Shown: positions 52,732-61,701, counted from the stretch's first letter. The stretch: 64,000 nucleotides of DNA from Pontibacter sp. SGAir0037 (GCF_005491705.1 NZ_CP028092.1:806001-870000); one strand, 5' to 3'. The notes: generated from the letters alone by a model not told the origin. Numbers and translations: made by a program.

Positions 52732-53472
52732 TTACCAAGGTATTTCGCCTGTTTCAGGGTTTGTCTCTTCGCTAAAGAATTTTCCTGTTGGTCCGTTCTG
52801 GTCTATCAACGCGTATTTTACAATGCGTTTTCCAGCTTCTTCAACTGCGCCTCCATTATAGTTCGTGAAATCAGTTTTAGTATAGCCAGGGCAAACTGCA
52901 TTTATTTTGAAAGCCGTATCACGCAATTCGTAAGCTAATTGGACAGTGTACATATTCATAGCGGCTTTCGAAGCACCATATACCGCATATTTTGCATAGT
53001 TATAAGCCGGCCAACTCGGATCACTTTGCAGCGAAAGAGAACCCACGCTGGTACTTACATTTACAATTCTTGGTTCAGCCGATTTACGCAATAAGTAAAT
53101 GAAAGCCTGTGTAACTCTTGCTACGCCAAATACATTGGTATTAAAGGCTGCCATAAACTGCTCTGTTTTTGCCTCAAGTGCGGTATAGGGTGGCTCACCT
53201 CCATTGATACCCGCATTATTGATAAGAACATCTAATACATCTGTTTTTAAGCCGATTTTTTCACGAGCTGCTTTTACAGAATTGTCGTCTGTGACATCTA
53301 ATGGTATGGATTCTGCATTGGTTAGTCCTTCAGATTTTAGTTTTTCAACCGCTTTACGTCCGTTTTCTAAATCTCGGCTTCCCAGGTAAACATAAAAGCC
53401 TTTTTGCAATAGTTGTTTTGCTGTTTCGAAGCCTATGCCTTTGTTAGCTCCTGTTATTAATGCTGATTTCAT
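52732..53472 (-). CDS. SDR family oxidoreductase (carbonyl reductase-like)
   Basis: About 246 residues from ATG 53472 (KSALITGANKGIGFETAKQL); a longer frame starts at 53499. NAG motif in LINNAGINGG; YxxxK seems to be in YAVYGASKAAMN. Similar to the carbonyl-reductase-like SDRs. Substrate unknown. A 16-base perfect palindrome sits ~54 bases upstream, beside a Crp-like regulator gene. Confidence 0.85.
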   Translation of the reverse strand: MKSALITGANKGIGFETAKQLLQKGFYVYLGSRDLENGRKAVEKLKSEGLTNAESIPLDVTDDNSVKAAREKIGLKTDVLDVLINNAGINGGEPPYTALEAKTEQFMAAFNTNVFGVARVTQAFIYLLRKSAEPRIVNVSTSVGSLSLQSDPSWPAYNYAKYAVYGASKAAMNMYTVQLAYELRDTAFKINAVCPGYTKTDFTNYNGGAVEEAGKRIVKYALIDQNGPTGKFFSEETNPETGEIPW

Positions 53473-53525
53473 TTTATAGTTTTTTTTATTGACAAACAAA
53501 ATTGCTCTCCATAAAAATGAAATCG

Positions 53526-53541
53526 TTTACCATATGGTAAA
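53526..53541. promoter_or_regulatory. 16-base perfect palindrome, candidate Crp-like operator
   Basis: TTTACCATATGGTAAA lies between a Crp/Fnr-family gene and the downstream SDR gene, in promoter position for the SDR. Confidence 0.5.
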
Positions 53542-53548
53542 AACAGTT

Positions 53549-54115
53549 TTAGCGGATGTTTTTTCGTATTCTACTCAATGATTGTTGCGTGACTCCCAGG
53601 TAGGATGCAATGTAAGCTAGCGGAACACGGTTGATTAGAGACGGATAGTTTTCTAAGAATTCTAAATAACGGGTAGTTGCATCCTGTGAAATAACCGGTC
53701 CTTTCCTGGATTTCTGGAACATACATATTTGAACCATCTTGCTCTTAATGTTATCCCAGCCTACAATTATATGTGAAAGCTCTTCCCAGTCTTGTTTTGA
53801 AAATAAAATGAGTTTACAGTCCGTACAGGCTTGCAGGTACTCCGAAGAAGCTATATTAACCTCAAAATTAATATAATCAACAACCAGATTATTTTCGCTG
53901 ATAAAGCAACGGGTAATTTCTTCTCCTTTGTTGTTGTAGTAACAACCCCGAATCACACCTTCCACAATAAATCCAACCTGTCTTGGAATGTGTCCAGCTT
54001 CTGAAAAGTAATTGCCTTTTTGCAGGTTTGCTTTTATTGCTTTCTCTTCAATTACTTTAATTTGCTGTGCATTTAAATTGCCGAACTGTAAAACATATTC
54101 TATGAACTCTTTCAT
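53549..54115 (-). CDS. Crp/Fnr-family regulator
   Basis: 188 residues: cNMP-type beta-roll (KGNYFSEAGHIPRQVGFIVE, GEEITRCFISENNLVVDY) and a short C-terminal HTH (PLAYIASYLGVTQQSLSRIR). No cysteine cluster, and the cAMP-contact residues are not evident; typical of the many Bacteroidota Crp-like proteins with unknown ligand. It is upstream of the SDR gene and the palindrome. Its upstream side is bounded by an attC-like site. Confidence 0.82.
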   Translation of the reverse strand: MKEFIEYVLQFGNLNAQQIKVIEEKAIKANLQKGNYFSEAGHIPRQVGFIVEGVIRGCYYNNKGEEITRCFISENNLVVDYINFEVNIASSEYLQACTDCKLILFSKQDWEELSHIIVGWDNIKSKMVQICMFQKSRKGPVISQDATTRYLEFLENYPSLINRVPLAYIASYLGVTQQSLSRIRKNIR

Positions 54116-54181
54116 AGTCGCAATTTATACAAATTCAGTACTGGCAGATTTGTTAAATGGTAAAGATTGTGTGCAGTGTAT

Positions 54182-54244
54182 GTTAACGTCTTGTGCAGCT
54201 GAAGCCCAAAGCGAAGCAAAGAGTTACGGCTGCACGAGGTTACC
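54182..54244 (-). other. attC-like site A8 (minus strand)
   Basis: On the minus strand, GGTAAC...GTTAAC outer ends and the stem GTGCAGC/GCTGCAC (54235-54229 with 54199-54193) enclose a loop with TTTGCTTCGCTTTGG. It lies directly after mazF. Confidence 0.5.
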
Positions 54245-54259
54245 TATCACCATTTTTTA

Positions 54260-54583
54260 TTAGTCCACAAAGGTTTCTTTTATCACACTTTTACAGGAAG
54301 CGACTTCTGAAGGGTTCAGGTTACCTAACACTTTAACAATGCGGACTTTGTCAATAGTCCTTATCTGGTCAATTACTACCCACCCCACTTGATTATTATG
54401 CTTCACTTTCACACGAGTAGGATAACTACGGCTCTGGGTAGTCATAGGTGCGATAACTACTGTTCTTAGGTTATAATTGATCTCATTGGGGGATATCACG
54501 ACACAAGGCCTTGTTTTCTGTATTTCACTTCCTACAGTAGGGTCCAGATTTACCAGGACTATCTCATATTGACTTATTTCCAT
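54260..54583 (-). CDS. mazF: MazF/PemK-type toxin
   Basis: 107 residues: QYEIVLVNLDPTVGSEIQKT, RPCVVISPNEIN, VVIAPMTTQSRSYPTRV and WVVIDQIRTIDKVRI are the hallmarks of MazF mRNA endoribonucleases. It overlaps the antitoxin gene by 10 bases. It is flanked by attC-like hairpins (A7, A8), like the toxin-antitoxin cassettes that stabilise integron arrays. Confidence 0.88.
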   Translation of the reverse strand: MEISQYEIVLVNLDPTVGSEIQKTRPCVVISPNEINYNLRTVVIAPMTTQSRSYPTRVKVKHNNQVGWVVIDQIRTIDKVRIVKVLGNLNPSEVASCKSVIKETFVD

Positions 54584-54819
54584 TCGTCAAAGCTTTCATC
54601 ACCAAACACATCATCCAGTAACAGCTGGTCATCACCGTTCTCGTGCATTTTACTGAAAGCCTTTTCCCAACCTTTCCTTGGATGCTCAACTGGCTTTAAA
54701 ATAATCTGACCCTTTTCCAGTATTAGCTCAACTTTATCTTTAATGTTATACCTATCCAGAATGGCCTTAGTCAGCCGTAGCCCCTTGGAATTCCCTATTT
54801 GGATGATTGATACTTCCAT
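54574..54819 (-). CDS. mazE: MazE-type antitoxin (AbrB fold)
   Basis: 81 residues: SpoVT/AbrB domain SIIQIGNSKGLRLTKAILDR then YNIKDKVELILEKGQIILKP, and an acidic C-terminal tail (LLLDDVFGDESFDEWK) that would bind the toxin. It is the first gene of the module and presumably autoregulates it. Confidence 0.85.
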   Translation of the reverse strand: MEVSIIQIGNSKGLRLTKAILDRYNIKDKVELILEKGQIILKPVEHPRKGWEKAFSKMHENGDDQLLLDDVFGDESFDEWK

Positions 54820-54899
54820 ATGATTTTTATTTAATGTAATTACAAAGTTATTACATTAACGCTCATTTACAAGATAAAGTTCGATACGTTACTATGATA

Positions 54900-54950
54900 G
54901 GTAACGTGCTGGTCTATAAGGAGGCGAAGCTACCTTATAGTTTTGTTAGA
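54900..54950 (-). other. attC-like site A7 (minus strand)
   Basis: On the minus strand ATCTAAC fits the R-box RYYYAAC exactly. The stem CTATAAGG/CCTTATAG (54940-54933 with 54921-54914) is perfect, the loop has GCTTCGCC, and the site closes with GTTAC. It is one of the strongest matches in the window. Confidence 0.6.
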
Positions 54951-54976
54951 TTAAGTTTTTCTCTTCTTACTCTTAG

Positions 54977-55420
54977 TCAAGAATCTATATCATGCGCTTC
55001 CTGAAAATGAGCTTTTTTATTCAAGAACAAGTTGCATAAGGGGCAGATGCTTATTGTCAATAGAAAATATAATACCAGAGCTCTTGGATATGGATTTACA
55101 TTGAATGCCCCCGCGACTGATGCTTCAGGCACGATTAATCCCATAATTACAAGCATTATGTAAAACAGCATGAATTTATAGAAAAAGCCCAACTCTTTCA
55201 TTGGTATCAGAACATACATAAAACTATAAGGGATAAGGGTAAACAGTAAAAAGGACCAAGAAAAGTAGAATAGCGAAAAACCCCAAACAATGTAGATGAA
55301 TGAAAGAGACTGCAATTGACTGAAACTTAAAATAGCATCTGTTGCAAAAACAAATACTCCTGAAAGTAACGGAAAAATAATCAGAGCAACCGCAATAAGT
55401 CTTATTAAGATAAATGCCAT
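54977..55420 (-). CDS. Membrane protein of unknown function
   Basis: 147 residues with about four hydrophobic segments (LIRLIAVALIIFPLLSGVFV, LSFIYIVWGFSLFYFSWSFL, FYKFMLFYIMLVIMGLIV, ALVLYFLLTISICPLCN). No family recognised. A+T-rich, single gene, bounded by attC-like sites A9 and A7, thus probably a cassette. Confidence 0.55.
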   Translation of the reverse strand: MAFILIRLIAVALIIFPLLSGVFVFATDAILSFSQLQSLSFIYIVWGFSLFYFSWSFLLFTLIPYSFMYVLIPMKELGFFYKFMLFYIMLVIMGLIVPEASVAGAFNVNPYPRALVLYFLLTISICPLCNLFLNKKAHFQEAHDIDS

Positions 55421-55484
55421 TTTATGAGTTCTGGTCTTGATAATTTAAATGAAGCAACTTCAATTTCTATAACTGAAATTTTAT

Positions 55485-55540
55485 CCAACTACTCACTAGC
55501 CGGAGTACTACTCCTACTATCCGCACTATGTGTGGTTCTT
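55485..55540 (-). other. attC-like site A9, shares 30-base core with A1
   Basis: The minus-strand sequence is identical over 30 bases (55507-55536) to site A1 at 7233-7262, followed by a diverged but similarly pairing part (GGAG/CTCC, GCTA, AGTAGTTG). It heads the minus-strand cassette stretch. Confidence 0.55.
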
Positions 55541-55894
55541 TAACAGACTGTAATGAGCAGATTTGCCTTTAGCTCTGTAATATTTAAATTTAATAATATT
55601 CATCTTAAAAAGGATAATACTAAATTAAACTTAATTAATCTCTGCTGTAAGAGCAAAGCCTTGCATTTTGAGATTTAAAAGTTTTATACAACGCTTAATA
55701 AAGAATTGAGACGCTTACAACTATTGGTAAAAGCCTGTAAGCACCTACACCGCATACCTCTGTTGCTGATACTTTCGGCCAATTTGGCACATCTAAGCTC
55801 TTTGGCTTTTTCTTTGAAGAAAGTATAGCTTTACTGTTGGGAGTGGCAGAAGTGCCTTTTCCTGCGTATCAACAAGCAACATAACACAATTGCT
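55541..55894. other. Non-coding gap between the second array and hslV
   Basis: 354 bases without a convincing gene. It is A+T-rich to about 55690. The hslV promoter must lie here but no clear consensus was seen. Confidence 0.4.
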
Positions 55895-56434
55895 ATGACT
55901 AAAATCAGATCAACAACTGTAGTAGGTATTTATCATAATGGCGAAGTGGCATTGGGTGCCGACGGACAAGCAACTATGGACAAGCACATTGCAAAAAGTA
56001 ATGTGAGAAAAGTACGAAAGCTGCTTGATGGGAAAATTGTAACAGGTTTTGCCGGCTCCACTGCCGATGCATTTACGCTGCTGGAGCGCTTCGAGGAAAA
56101 GCTGAATGCCTATAACAGCAATATGAAACGTGCTGCTATTGAGTTGGCAAAAGACTGGCGCAAAGACCAATACCTGCGCAAACTGGAAGCCATGATGGTG
56201 GTAGCCAATAAAGAAGAATTACTGATTATTTCGGGTACAGGCGATGTACTGGAACCAGATAATCAGATTGCAGCCATTGGCTCGGGTAGTATGTATGCAC
56301 ACGCTGCAGCGCTGGCACTTAAAAAGCACGCGCCGCATTTATCTGCAGAAGAAATGGTGAGAGAAAGTCTTAACATTGCCGCTGATATCTGTATCTACAC
56401 GAACCACAACCTGATCATAGAAAAACCGGCTTAG
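55895..56434 (+). CDS. hslV: ATP-dependent protease subunit HslV
   Basis: 179 residues of the bacterial proteasome-like peptidase: after a short N-terminal stretch MTKIRS comes TTVVGIYHNGEVALGADGQA with the catalytic Thr7, so the stretch before it must be removed. GFAGSTADAFTLLERFEEKL and GSGSMYAHAAAL are typical. HslU, its ATPase partner, is not adjacent, unlike the common hslVU operon. Confidence 0.9.
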   Translation: MTKIRSTTVVGIYHNGEVALGADGQATMDKHIAKSNVRKVRKLLDGKIVTGFAGSTADAFTLLERFEEKLNAYNSNMKRAAIELAKDWRKDQYLRKLEAMMVVANKEELLIISGTGDVLEPDNQIAAIGSGSMYAHAAALALKKHAPHLSAEEMVRESLNIAADICIYTNHNLIIEKPA

Positions 56435-56707
56435 AACAAGCACTGATGATGTTGCTGCAGGACTAAAATTATGCTGCTCATAGTAGACTTTTAGCCTTTG
56501 CTGCCTGAATTTTTGCTTTTCTAGTGGAATTATTTAGTTCAGAAATTGTTCTGAACTCGAATAAATAGGATAATATGCTGACATAGGAATTCGCCAGCAG
56601 CAACTGGTTTGAACTGCAACAGTTTATGCTCCGTAATTAATATCATTATTAATTCATAACTTGCGGGAGCAAGCTGTCCTGAGCGGGCAGGCTCTAAACC
56701 AATAAAC

Positions 56708-57679
56708 ATGGAAGTAACTAATTTCTTAAAGAAACACTACAAGCACTTTAATGCAGCCTCTGTGATAGACGCTGCCGAAGGTTACAAAACGCACCTGAAT
56801 AATGGTGGTAAAATGCTCGTAACACTGGCTGGGGCCATGTCAACAGCTGAATTGGGTATTATTTTAGCAGAAATGATCCGCCAGGATAAAATTCATGCTA
56901 TTTCCTGCACAGGTGCTAACCTGGAGGAAGATATCTTTAACCTGGTAGCACACGATTTCTATGAGCGTGTTCCACATTACCGCGAGCTATCTGCAGCTGA
57001 TGAAGAGGCGCTTTTAAGCCGCCACCTGAACCGTGTAACAGATACCTGTATTCCGGAAGAGGAAGCGATGCGCCGTTTGGAGCACGTTGTATTAAAATAC
57101 TGGGAAAAAGCCGATAAAGCTGGTGAATCGTATTTCCCGCACGAGTTCTTCTACCAGATGTTATTATCTGGCGATCTGGAGCAATATTACCAGATAGATC
57201 CGAAGAACAGCTGGATGCTGGAAGCGGCTAAAAAGAATCTGCCAATCATATGCCCGGGTTGGGAAGACTCTACCTTAGGTAATATCTATGCCGGCCACGT
57301 GATTAGCGGAGACATCAAGAACGTACATACTATGAAAACCGGTATCCAGTATATGATGGAGCTGGCGGAGTGGTATACTAATACAGCGAAAGAAGAATCT
57401 ACTATTGGTTTCTTCCAGATTGGCGGAGGTATAGCGGGTGATTTCCCTATTTGCGTAGTGCCAATGCTGCACCAGGACTTACAGCGCGACGGTGTTCCGC
57501 TTTGGGGTTATTTTGCCCAGATATCTGATTCTACTACCAGCTATGGTTCTTACTCCGGTGCGGTGCCAAACGAGAAAATTACTTGGGGTAAATTAGGAAA
57601 AGATACACCTAAATTCATGATCGAGTCTGATGCTACCATTGTAGCTCCTTTGATTTTCGCGATTGTACTGGATATGTAA
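56708..57679 (+). CDS. Deoxyhypusine synthase-like protein
   Basis: 323 residues of the deoxyhypusine synthase family: LAGAMSTAELGIILAEMI, ISCTGANLEEDIFNLV, IICPGWEDSTLGNIY, IGGGIAGDF and the Lys-containing TWGKLGKDTPKFMIESDATI. Bacteria have no eIF5A, so the true reaction is likely aminopropyl/aminobutyl transfer on a polyamine (as in homospermidine synthesis) or unknown. It is a single gene, with a terminator after it. Confidence 0.8.
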   Translation: MEVTNFLKKHYKHFNAASVIDAAEGYKTHLNNGGKMLVTLAGAMSTAELGIILAEMIRQDKIHAISCTGANLEEDIFNLVAHDFYERVPHYRELSAADEEALLSRHLNRVTDTCIPEEEAMRRLEHVVLKYWEKADKAGESYFPHEFFYQMLLSGDLEQYYQIDPKNSWMLEAAKKNLPIICPGWEDSTLGNIYAGHVISGDIKNVHTMKTGIQYMMELAEWYTNTAKEESTIGFFQIGGGIAGDFPICVVPMLHQDLQRDGVPLWGYFAQISDSTTSYGSYSGAVPNEKITWGKLGKDTPKFMIESDATIVAPLIFAIVLDM

Positions 57680-57726
57680 TCCATAGAAGAGCTAGGTATT
57701 AGACAATAGATATTAGATTTTAGTAA

Positions 57727-57758
57727 AAAGCACCAGCCGGTAAACCGGCTGGTGCTTT
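57727..57758. terminator. Terminator after the DHS-like gene
   Basis: 14-base arms AAAGCACCAGCCGG/CCGGCTGGTGCTTT with a TAAA loop and flanking A/T runs; it works for both strands. Confidence 0.85.
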
Positions 57759-57825
57759 CTTTTTGATGGCATAAAGCTGGTCGTTGTGCTCTAAAATGAC
57801 TTTGTACCATTTTAGAACGAGACTT

Positions 57826-60417
57826 CTATCTGCCTGCCTCTCTTGCTTTCTCCGCTCTGAACACGCCGTCTGCTGCTTGTAGCACTTTTGCCCTTAGTTT
57901 CGGATTAAGATCAGAATTTTGCTGCAAAAACGTTCTGATTGATTCGGCTGCTTCAGAGCTTTGGTAAGAGCCGAATGTACTTTGCAGCCAGTTCGCAGGA
58001 AAGAAAATATCGCCGGTTAACTGGATTTCTTCAAGCAGCTCCAGGCTTTCTTGCAGGTATTGTTGCGATGTTTCCGCTCGTAAAGGGTGGTGCAGGTAAG
58101 CAAGAGCAGTAGTTACCCAAGCTTCTTTTTCCCGGTTTTCTCTTTGTTTCAGAGAAGCGAAAAAAGTATTGCGTGTAGCCGGGTCAGGCGATAAAGCAGG
58201 CATCAGGAAGCGCAGCCTGTTCTGGCGGTCAGGGTTTTTTATGCGCAGCAGCTGCTCTTCCAGCACAGGTCCCGGAAAGTTGCGCACTGCCAAAGCAAGG
58301 GCGAGCGAAGTATAATCATCTTCTGTAAGTGTTACGCCTGCAGGAGCCTGTTCTTTTTTCCAGACCTGGAACAGTTTGTCCTGTGCCTCTTTGGTAGTTG
58401 CCAGTTGCTGATAGGCTTTAAAAAATAATTTTCGGGCATTCGGCGCTTTCTGCTGCAGCATAGCGGCCCAGAGGCTACTTTCCAGTTTTGCTCCGAGCTC
58501 TTTTCGTTCCTGCGGCAGGGTGTATTGCCAGAAAACATCCTGCAGTTGCCCCAGAAGTAGTTTCTGGTTTAATTCTTCTGTTTCCTTTGCGGCCTCCTCT
58601 AAAGTAAAGGTGCGCATCACTGTAGGCGTTATATCGCGGCCATTCAGCATGCTTTCATACATGTTAATATAAGCCGAAGCACGCATTACCGGATCTTTAA
58701 GCCCTGAGACTGCAGCCAGGTTGTTCAGGTCAACAGGAAACTGGCCATAACCTTGACCCGAAGAGTTAAACAGGATGAAAAGCGGACGGGGCCTGCCTGC
58801 TGCTTCTTTTACCAATACCTGCTTCTCATGCATATTTACCGTAATCTCTTCTACATGATCTTTATAAACCAAGGCTACTTCAAACAATTGTGGCCAAAGC
58901 CTGTCTGATCCGTCTTCTCCTTTTTGTGTGATTGTAAGAGATGTAATTTCCTTGTCTTTGTATTCCAGTTGATAATCGAACTGCGGCCGCCCCGACTCAT
59001 TTACCCACACCTGGTTCCAGGCCTGCAGGTCGATGGGAGTGCGTGCATCCAGTATCTCAATCAGGTCGGGCCAGGTGGCATTACCGAAAGCATATTGTTG
59101 CAGGTATACCTGTAGCCCTTGTTTAAAAGCTTCTTCGCCCATCAGCCTTTCCAGTTGCCGCATCACAATGGGAGCTTTATGGTAGATAATGTTGCCGTAC
59201 ATGGTGCCTGCGTCCTGCAGGTTATCAAGCTGCTGCCGGATTGGGTTAGCGCCTGCAGTACGATCAACGGCATAGGCAGCCGGAAAATGATCGAGCAGGA
59301 ACTTAAGATCGAAGTTAGAGTCAGCCAGCGCTACTTTGGTAATTTTATCGGCCATAAAGTTGGCAAAGACTTCCTTCATCCAGACATCGTTGAACCATTG
59401 CATGGTAACCAGGTCTCCGAACCACATATGGGCAGTTTCGTGGGAGATAAGGCTGGAGCGCGAAATTTCCTGATCGCGTGTAGAACCTTCATCCAGAAAG
59501 AGCGACGAAGCTTTATAATCGATGGCACCGACATGCTCCATACCGCCATATTGGAAATCGGGTATAGCCACAAAGTCGAACTTCTGGAAAGGGTACGGAA
59601 TCCGGGTATACTCCTGCATGTATTTGAGAGCATCGCCGTGTATCCTGAATATCTGGTCCAGGCTGTGGTTCAGCTTAGCCGTATCGGTTTCACGATGGTA
59701 AAAGTTCATCTCTCTGCCACCTGCTGTGCGGGTAACTTTAGAGAATTTGCCAGCAACAAATGAGAAAAGGTAGGTACTGATGGTATCAGACGCCACATAA
59801 TGATATGTTTTTGTATCACCTGTCAGTACAGAGTCCTGAAGCGGGCCATTTGCCAGCGCCTGCCAATCTTGCGGTAAGGTAAGTGAAAGTGCAAAAGTGG
59901 CTTTTAGGTCGGGCTGATCGAAACATGGAAAAACGGTGCGTGCCCTGTCAGGCACCAGCAACGTATACAGGAAATCTTCGTTTCTGTTCAGCGAAAGGTT
60001 GCCAGCTATAAATTCTATCTCCACCTGGTTTTCCCCTTTCCGCAGATAGTTGGCTGGTAAAATAAGGTGCTCTTTTTCGAAGACAGGCGCAATTCTTTTC
60101 CGGTTAATGGTAACAGAGAGCACATGATCAGCCTGTTCTTTAAAATCTAGTTGCAGTGGCTCCTGCTTCTGTTTCAGGTGGAATTTTATAGTTTCGGAAG
60201 CCTGAATAGCCTCTTTTTTCTGCCTGGGAATATGTAGCTGTAGCTGGTAGCGGAGCTGACTTATGTTCTCCTTGCGGTGGGCTGCCAATGCCCTTGATAC
60301 CCCTGCCTCTACAGGAATGGCAACAGTAGCAGGAGAGGAGCTTTTACAGGAACTTAGAAGTATGGATGCACCCAGAAGTAATACAGCTAGAGGTTTTTGA
60401 AATTCACTAAAATTCAT
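57826..60417 (-). CDS. pepN: M1-family aminopeptidase, lipoprotein
   Basis: 863 residues. A lipobox (LLGASILLSSC) suggests an outer-membrane or periplasmic lipoprotein. The zinc site is HETAHMWFGDLVTMQWFND then VWMKEVFA (HExxH with Glu 18 residues on). The substrate N-terminus motif, usually GAMEN, here reads GGMEH. It removes N-terminal amino acids from peptides. The C-terminal helical domain is present. Confidence 0.88.
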   Translation of the reverse strand: MNFSEFQKPLAVLLLGASILLSSCKSSSPATVAIPVEAGVSRALAAHRKENISQLRYQLQLHIPRQKKEAIQASETIKFHLKQKQEPLQLDFKEQADHVLSVTINRKRIAPVFEKEHLILPANYLRKGENQVEIEFIAGNLSLNRNEDFLYTLLVPDRARTVFPCFDQPDLKATFALSLTLPQDWQALANGPLQDSVLTGDTKTYHYVASDTISTYLFSFVAGKFSKVTRTAGGREMNFYHRETDTAKLNHSLDQIFRIHGDALKYMQEYTRIPYPFQKFDFVAIPDFQYGGMEHVGAIDYKASSLFLDEGSTRDQEISRSSLISHETAHMWFGDLVTMQWFNDVWMKEVFANFMADKITKVALADSNFDLKFLLDHFPAAYAVDRTAGANPIRQQLDNLQDAGTMYGNIIYHKAPIVMRQLERLMGEEAFKQGLQVYLQQYAFGNATWPDLIEILDARTPIDLQAWNQVWVNESGRPQFDYQLEYKDKEITSLTITQKGEDGSDRLWPQLFEVALVYKDHVEEITVNMHEKQVLVKEAAGRPRPLFILFNSSGQGYGQFPVDLNNLAAVSGLKDPVMRASAYINMYESMLNGRDITPTVMRTFTLEEAAKETEELNQKLLLGQLQDVFWQYTLPQERKELGAKLESSLWAAMLQQKAPNARKLFFKAYQQLATTKEAQDKLFQVWKKEQAPAGVTLTEDDYTSLALALAVRNFPGPVLEEQLLRIKNPDRQNRLRFLMPALSPDPATRNTFFASLKQRENREKEAWVTTALAYLHHPLRAETSQQYLQESLELLEEIQLTGDIFFPANWLQSTFGSYQSSEAAESIRTFLQQNSDLNPKLRAKVLQAADGVFRAEKAREAGR

Positions 60418-60571
60418 ATAAATACCTTAGGAGAGTAAAAGGTAAATATACTATAGTCTGTTGATTAATAGAAGTTGTTGCCGAAGCTGCCCTCAAGCTT
60501 TCAGGTGGAAGTGTAGACTTCCCTGAAAGTTGGCCATTTAAAAGTTGAGTAAATGTTTAACTTTAGATGGA

Positions 60572-60838
60572 ATGAAAAAGACACGCTTTACAGAATCACA
60601 GATCATCAAGGCCATCAAAGAGCACGAGAACGGCCGCAACGCCCAGGACCTTTGCCGGGAGCTGGGCATCACCTCCTCGGCCTTCTACAAGTGGCGCCAG
60701 CGCTACGGCGGCCTGGAGGTAAAGGAGCTCAAGCGAATGAAAGAGCTGGAGGAGGAGAACGCCCGACTCAAGAAGATGTTTGCTGAATTATCCCTGGTGC
60801 ACCACGCCCTCAAGGACGCGGTAGAAAAAAAGCTTTAG
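60572..60838 (+). CDS. IS3-family transposase OrfA
   Basis: 88 residues from ATG 60572 (KKTRFTESQIIKAIKEHENG): an HTH of the IS3/IS911 type (QDLCRELGITSSAFYKWRQR) and a leucine zipper (LKRMKELEEENARLKKMFAE). It ends at a slippery A AAA AAG run (~60826-60833), the normal place for -1 frameshifting into orfB. Confidence 0.88.
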   Translation: MKKTRFTESQIIKAIKEHENGRNAQDLCRELGITSSAFYKWRQRYGGLEVKELKRMKELEEENARLKKMFAELSLVHHALKDAVEKKL

Positions 60839-60940
60839 AGCCTGACGAGAAGAAGGCGCTGGTGGGGTTTATGGTGGAGGAGCGTTCGTCAGGCTTGCAA
60901 GGCAGCAGGCCTTCCTAGAAGCAGCTATCAGTACAAGCCG

Positions 60941-61645
60941 GTGGAAAGAGACGACAACCTGGTGGAAGAAGAGCTAAGGCTGCTGGTGGAGAAGCACCCC
61001 TCGATCGGCTTCTGGCAGTGCTTCCACCGCATCAGGAGGAAGGGATACGGGTGGAACCACAAACGGGTGTATAGGGTCTACAGCCAGCTGAAACTCAACA
61101 TCAGGAGGAGACACAAGAGAAGGCTGCCGGCCCGCCTCAAGCAGGCCCTCTTCCAGCCCGAGAAGATCAACCAAGTCTGGTCGGTGGACTTTATGAGTGA
61201 CAGCCTCTGGGACGGCCGCAAGTTCCGCCTGCTCAACATCGTCGACGACTTTAACCGGGAGCTCCTCACCATGGAGGCGGACCTGTCGATCCCGGCGCTG
61301 CGCCTGATCAGGGTGCTCGAGTACCTGAGGGAATTCAGGGGGCTGCCCGAGATGATCCGGGTGGACAACGGGCCGGAGTTCATCTCCCGCAAACTCGAAG
61401 ACTGGTGCAAGGAGAACAAGGTGAGGCTGGTGTTTATTCAGCCAGGGAAACCGACCCAGAACGCCTACATCGAGCGCTGCAACGGCAGCATCAGGAGAGA
61501 GCTGCTCAACGCTTACGTGTTCCGGACCCTTTCGGAGGTGCGCCAGAAAGCGGAGGAATGGATGGAGGACTATAATCACCACCGCCCGCATCAGGCGCTA
61601 AATTTCAGAACACCTGCGGAATTGTTGGAGGAAATTGTAACTTGA
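60941..61645 (+). pseudogene. IS3-family transposase OrfB, N-terminus out of frame
   Basis: DDE integrase core with Asp (VWSVDFMSD), Asp (RVDNGPEF) and Glu ([13 protein letters not shown]). The frame expected after programmed frameshifting ([19 protein letters not shown]) is broken near 60884: one frame runs to a TAG at 60928, while the true continuation ([18 protein letters not shown]) is in another. The element is therefore probably unable to make OrfAB. Confidence 0.75.
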
Positions 61646-61701
61646 AAACCAACTTTACAATGGCCTAAAATCTGGGGAAGCTTACAGAAGCTGCTCCTGT
61701 A

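Larger units (their letters stand above)
60512..61686 (+). mobile_element. IS3-family element (IS407-like), degenerate
   Basis: 1175 bases bounded by imperfect ~37-base inverted ends that begin TGTAGACTTCCC and TGTAAGCTTCCC, with a 4-base target duplication GAAG (60508-60511 and 61687-61690), as usual for the IS407 group. It carries orfA and a damaged orfB. Confidence 0.85.

Noticed and set aside
49723-54115. The nitroreductase/HxlR/SDR block as part of the cassette array
   Set aside because: Genes are on both strands with ordinary divergent promoters and terminators, and no attC-like foldbacks were seen between them.
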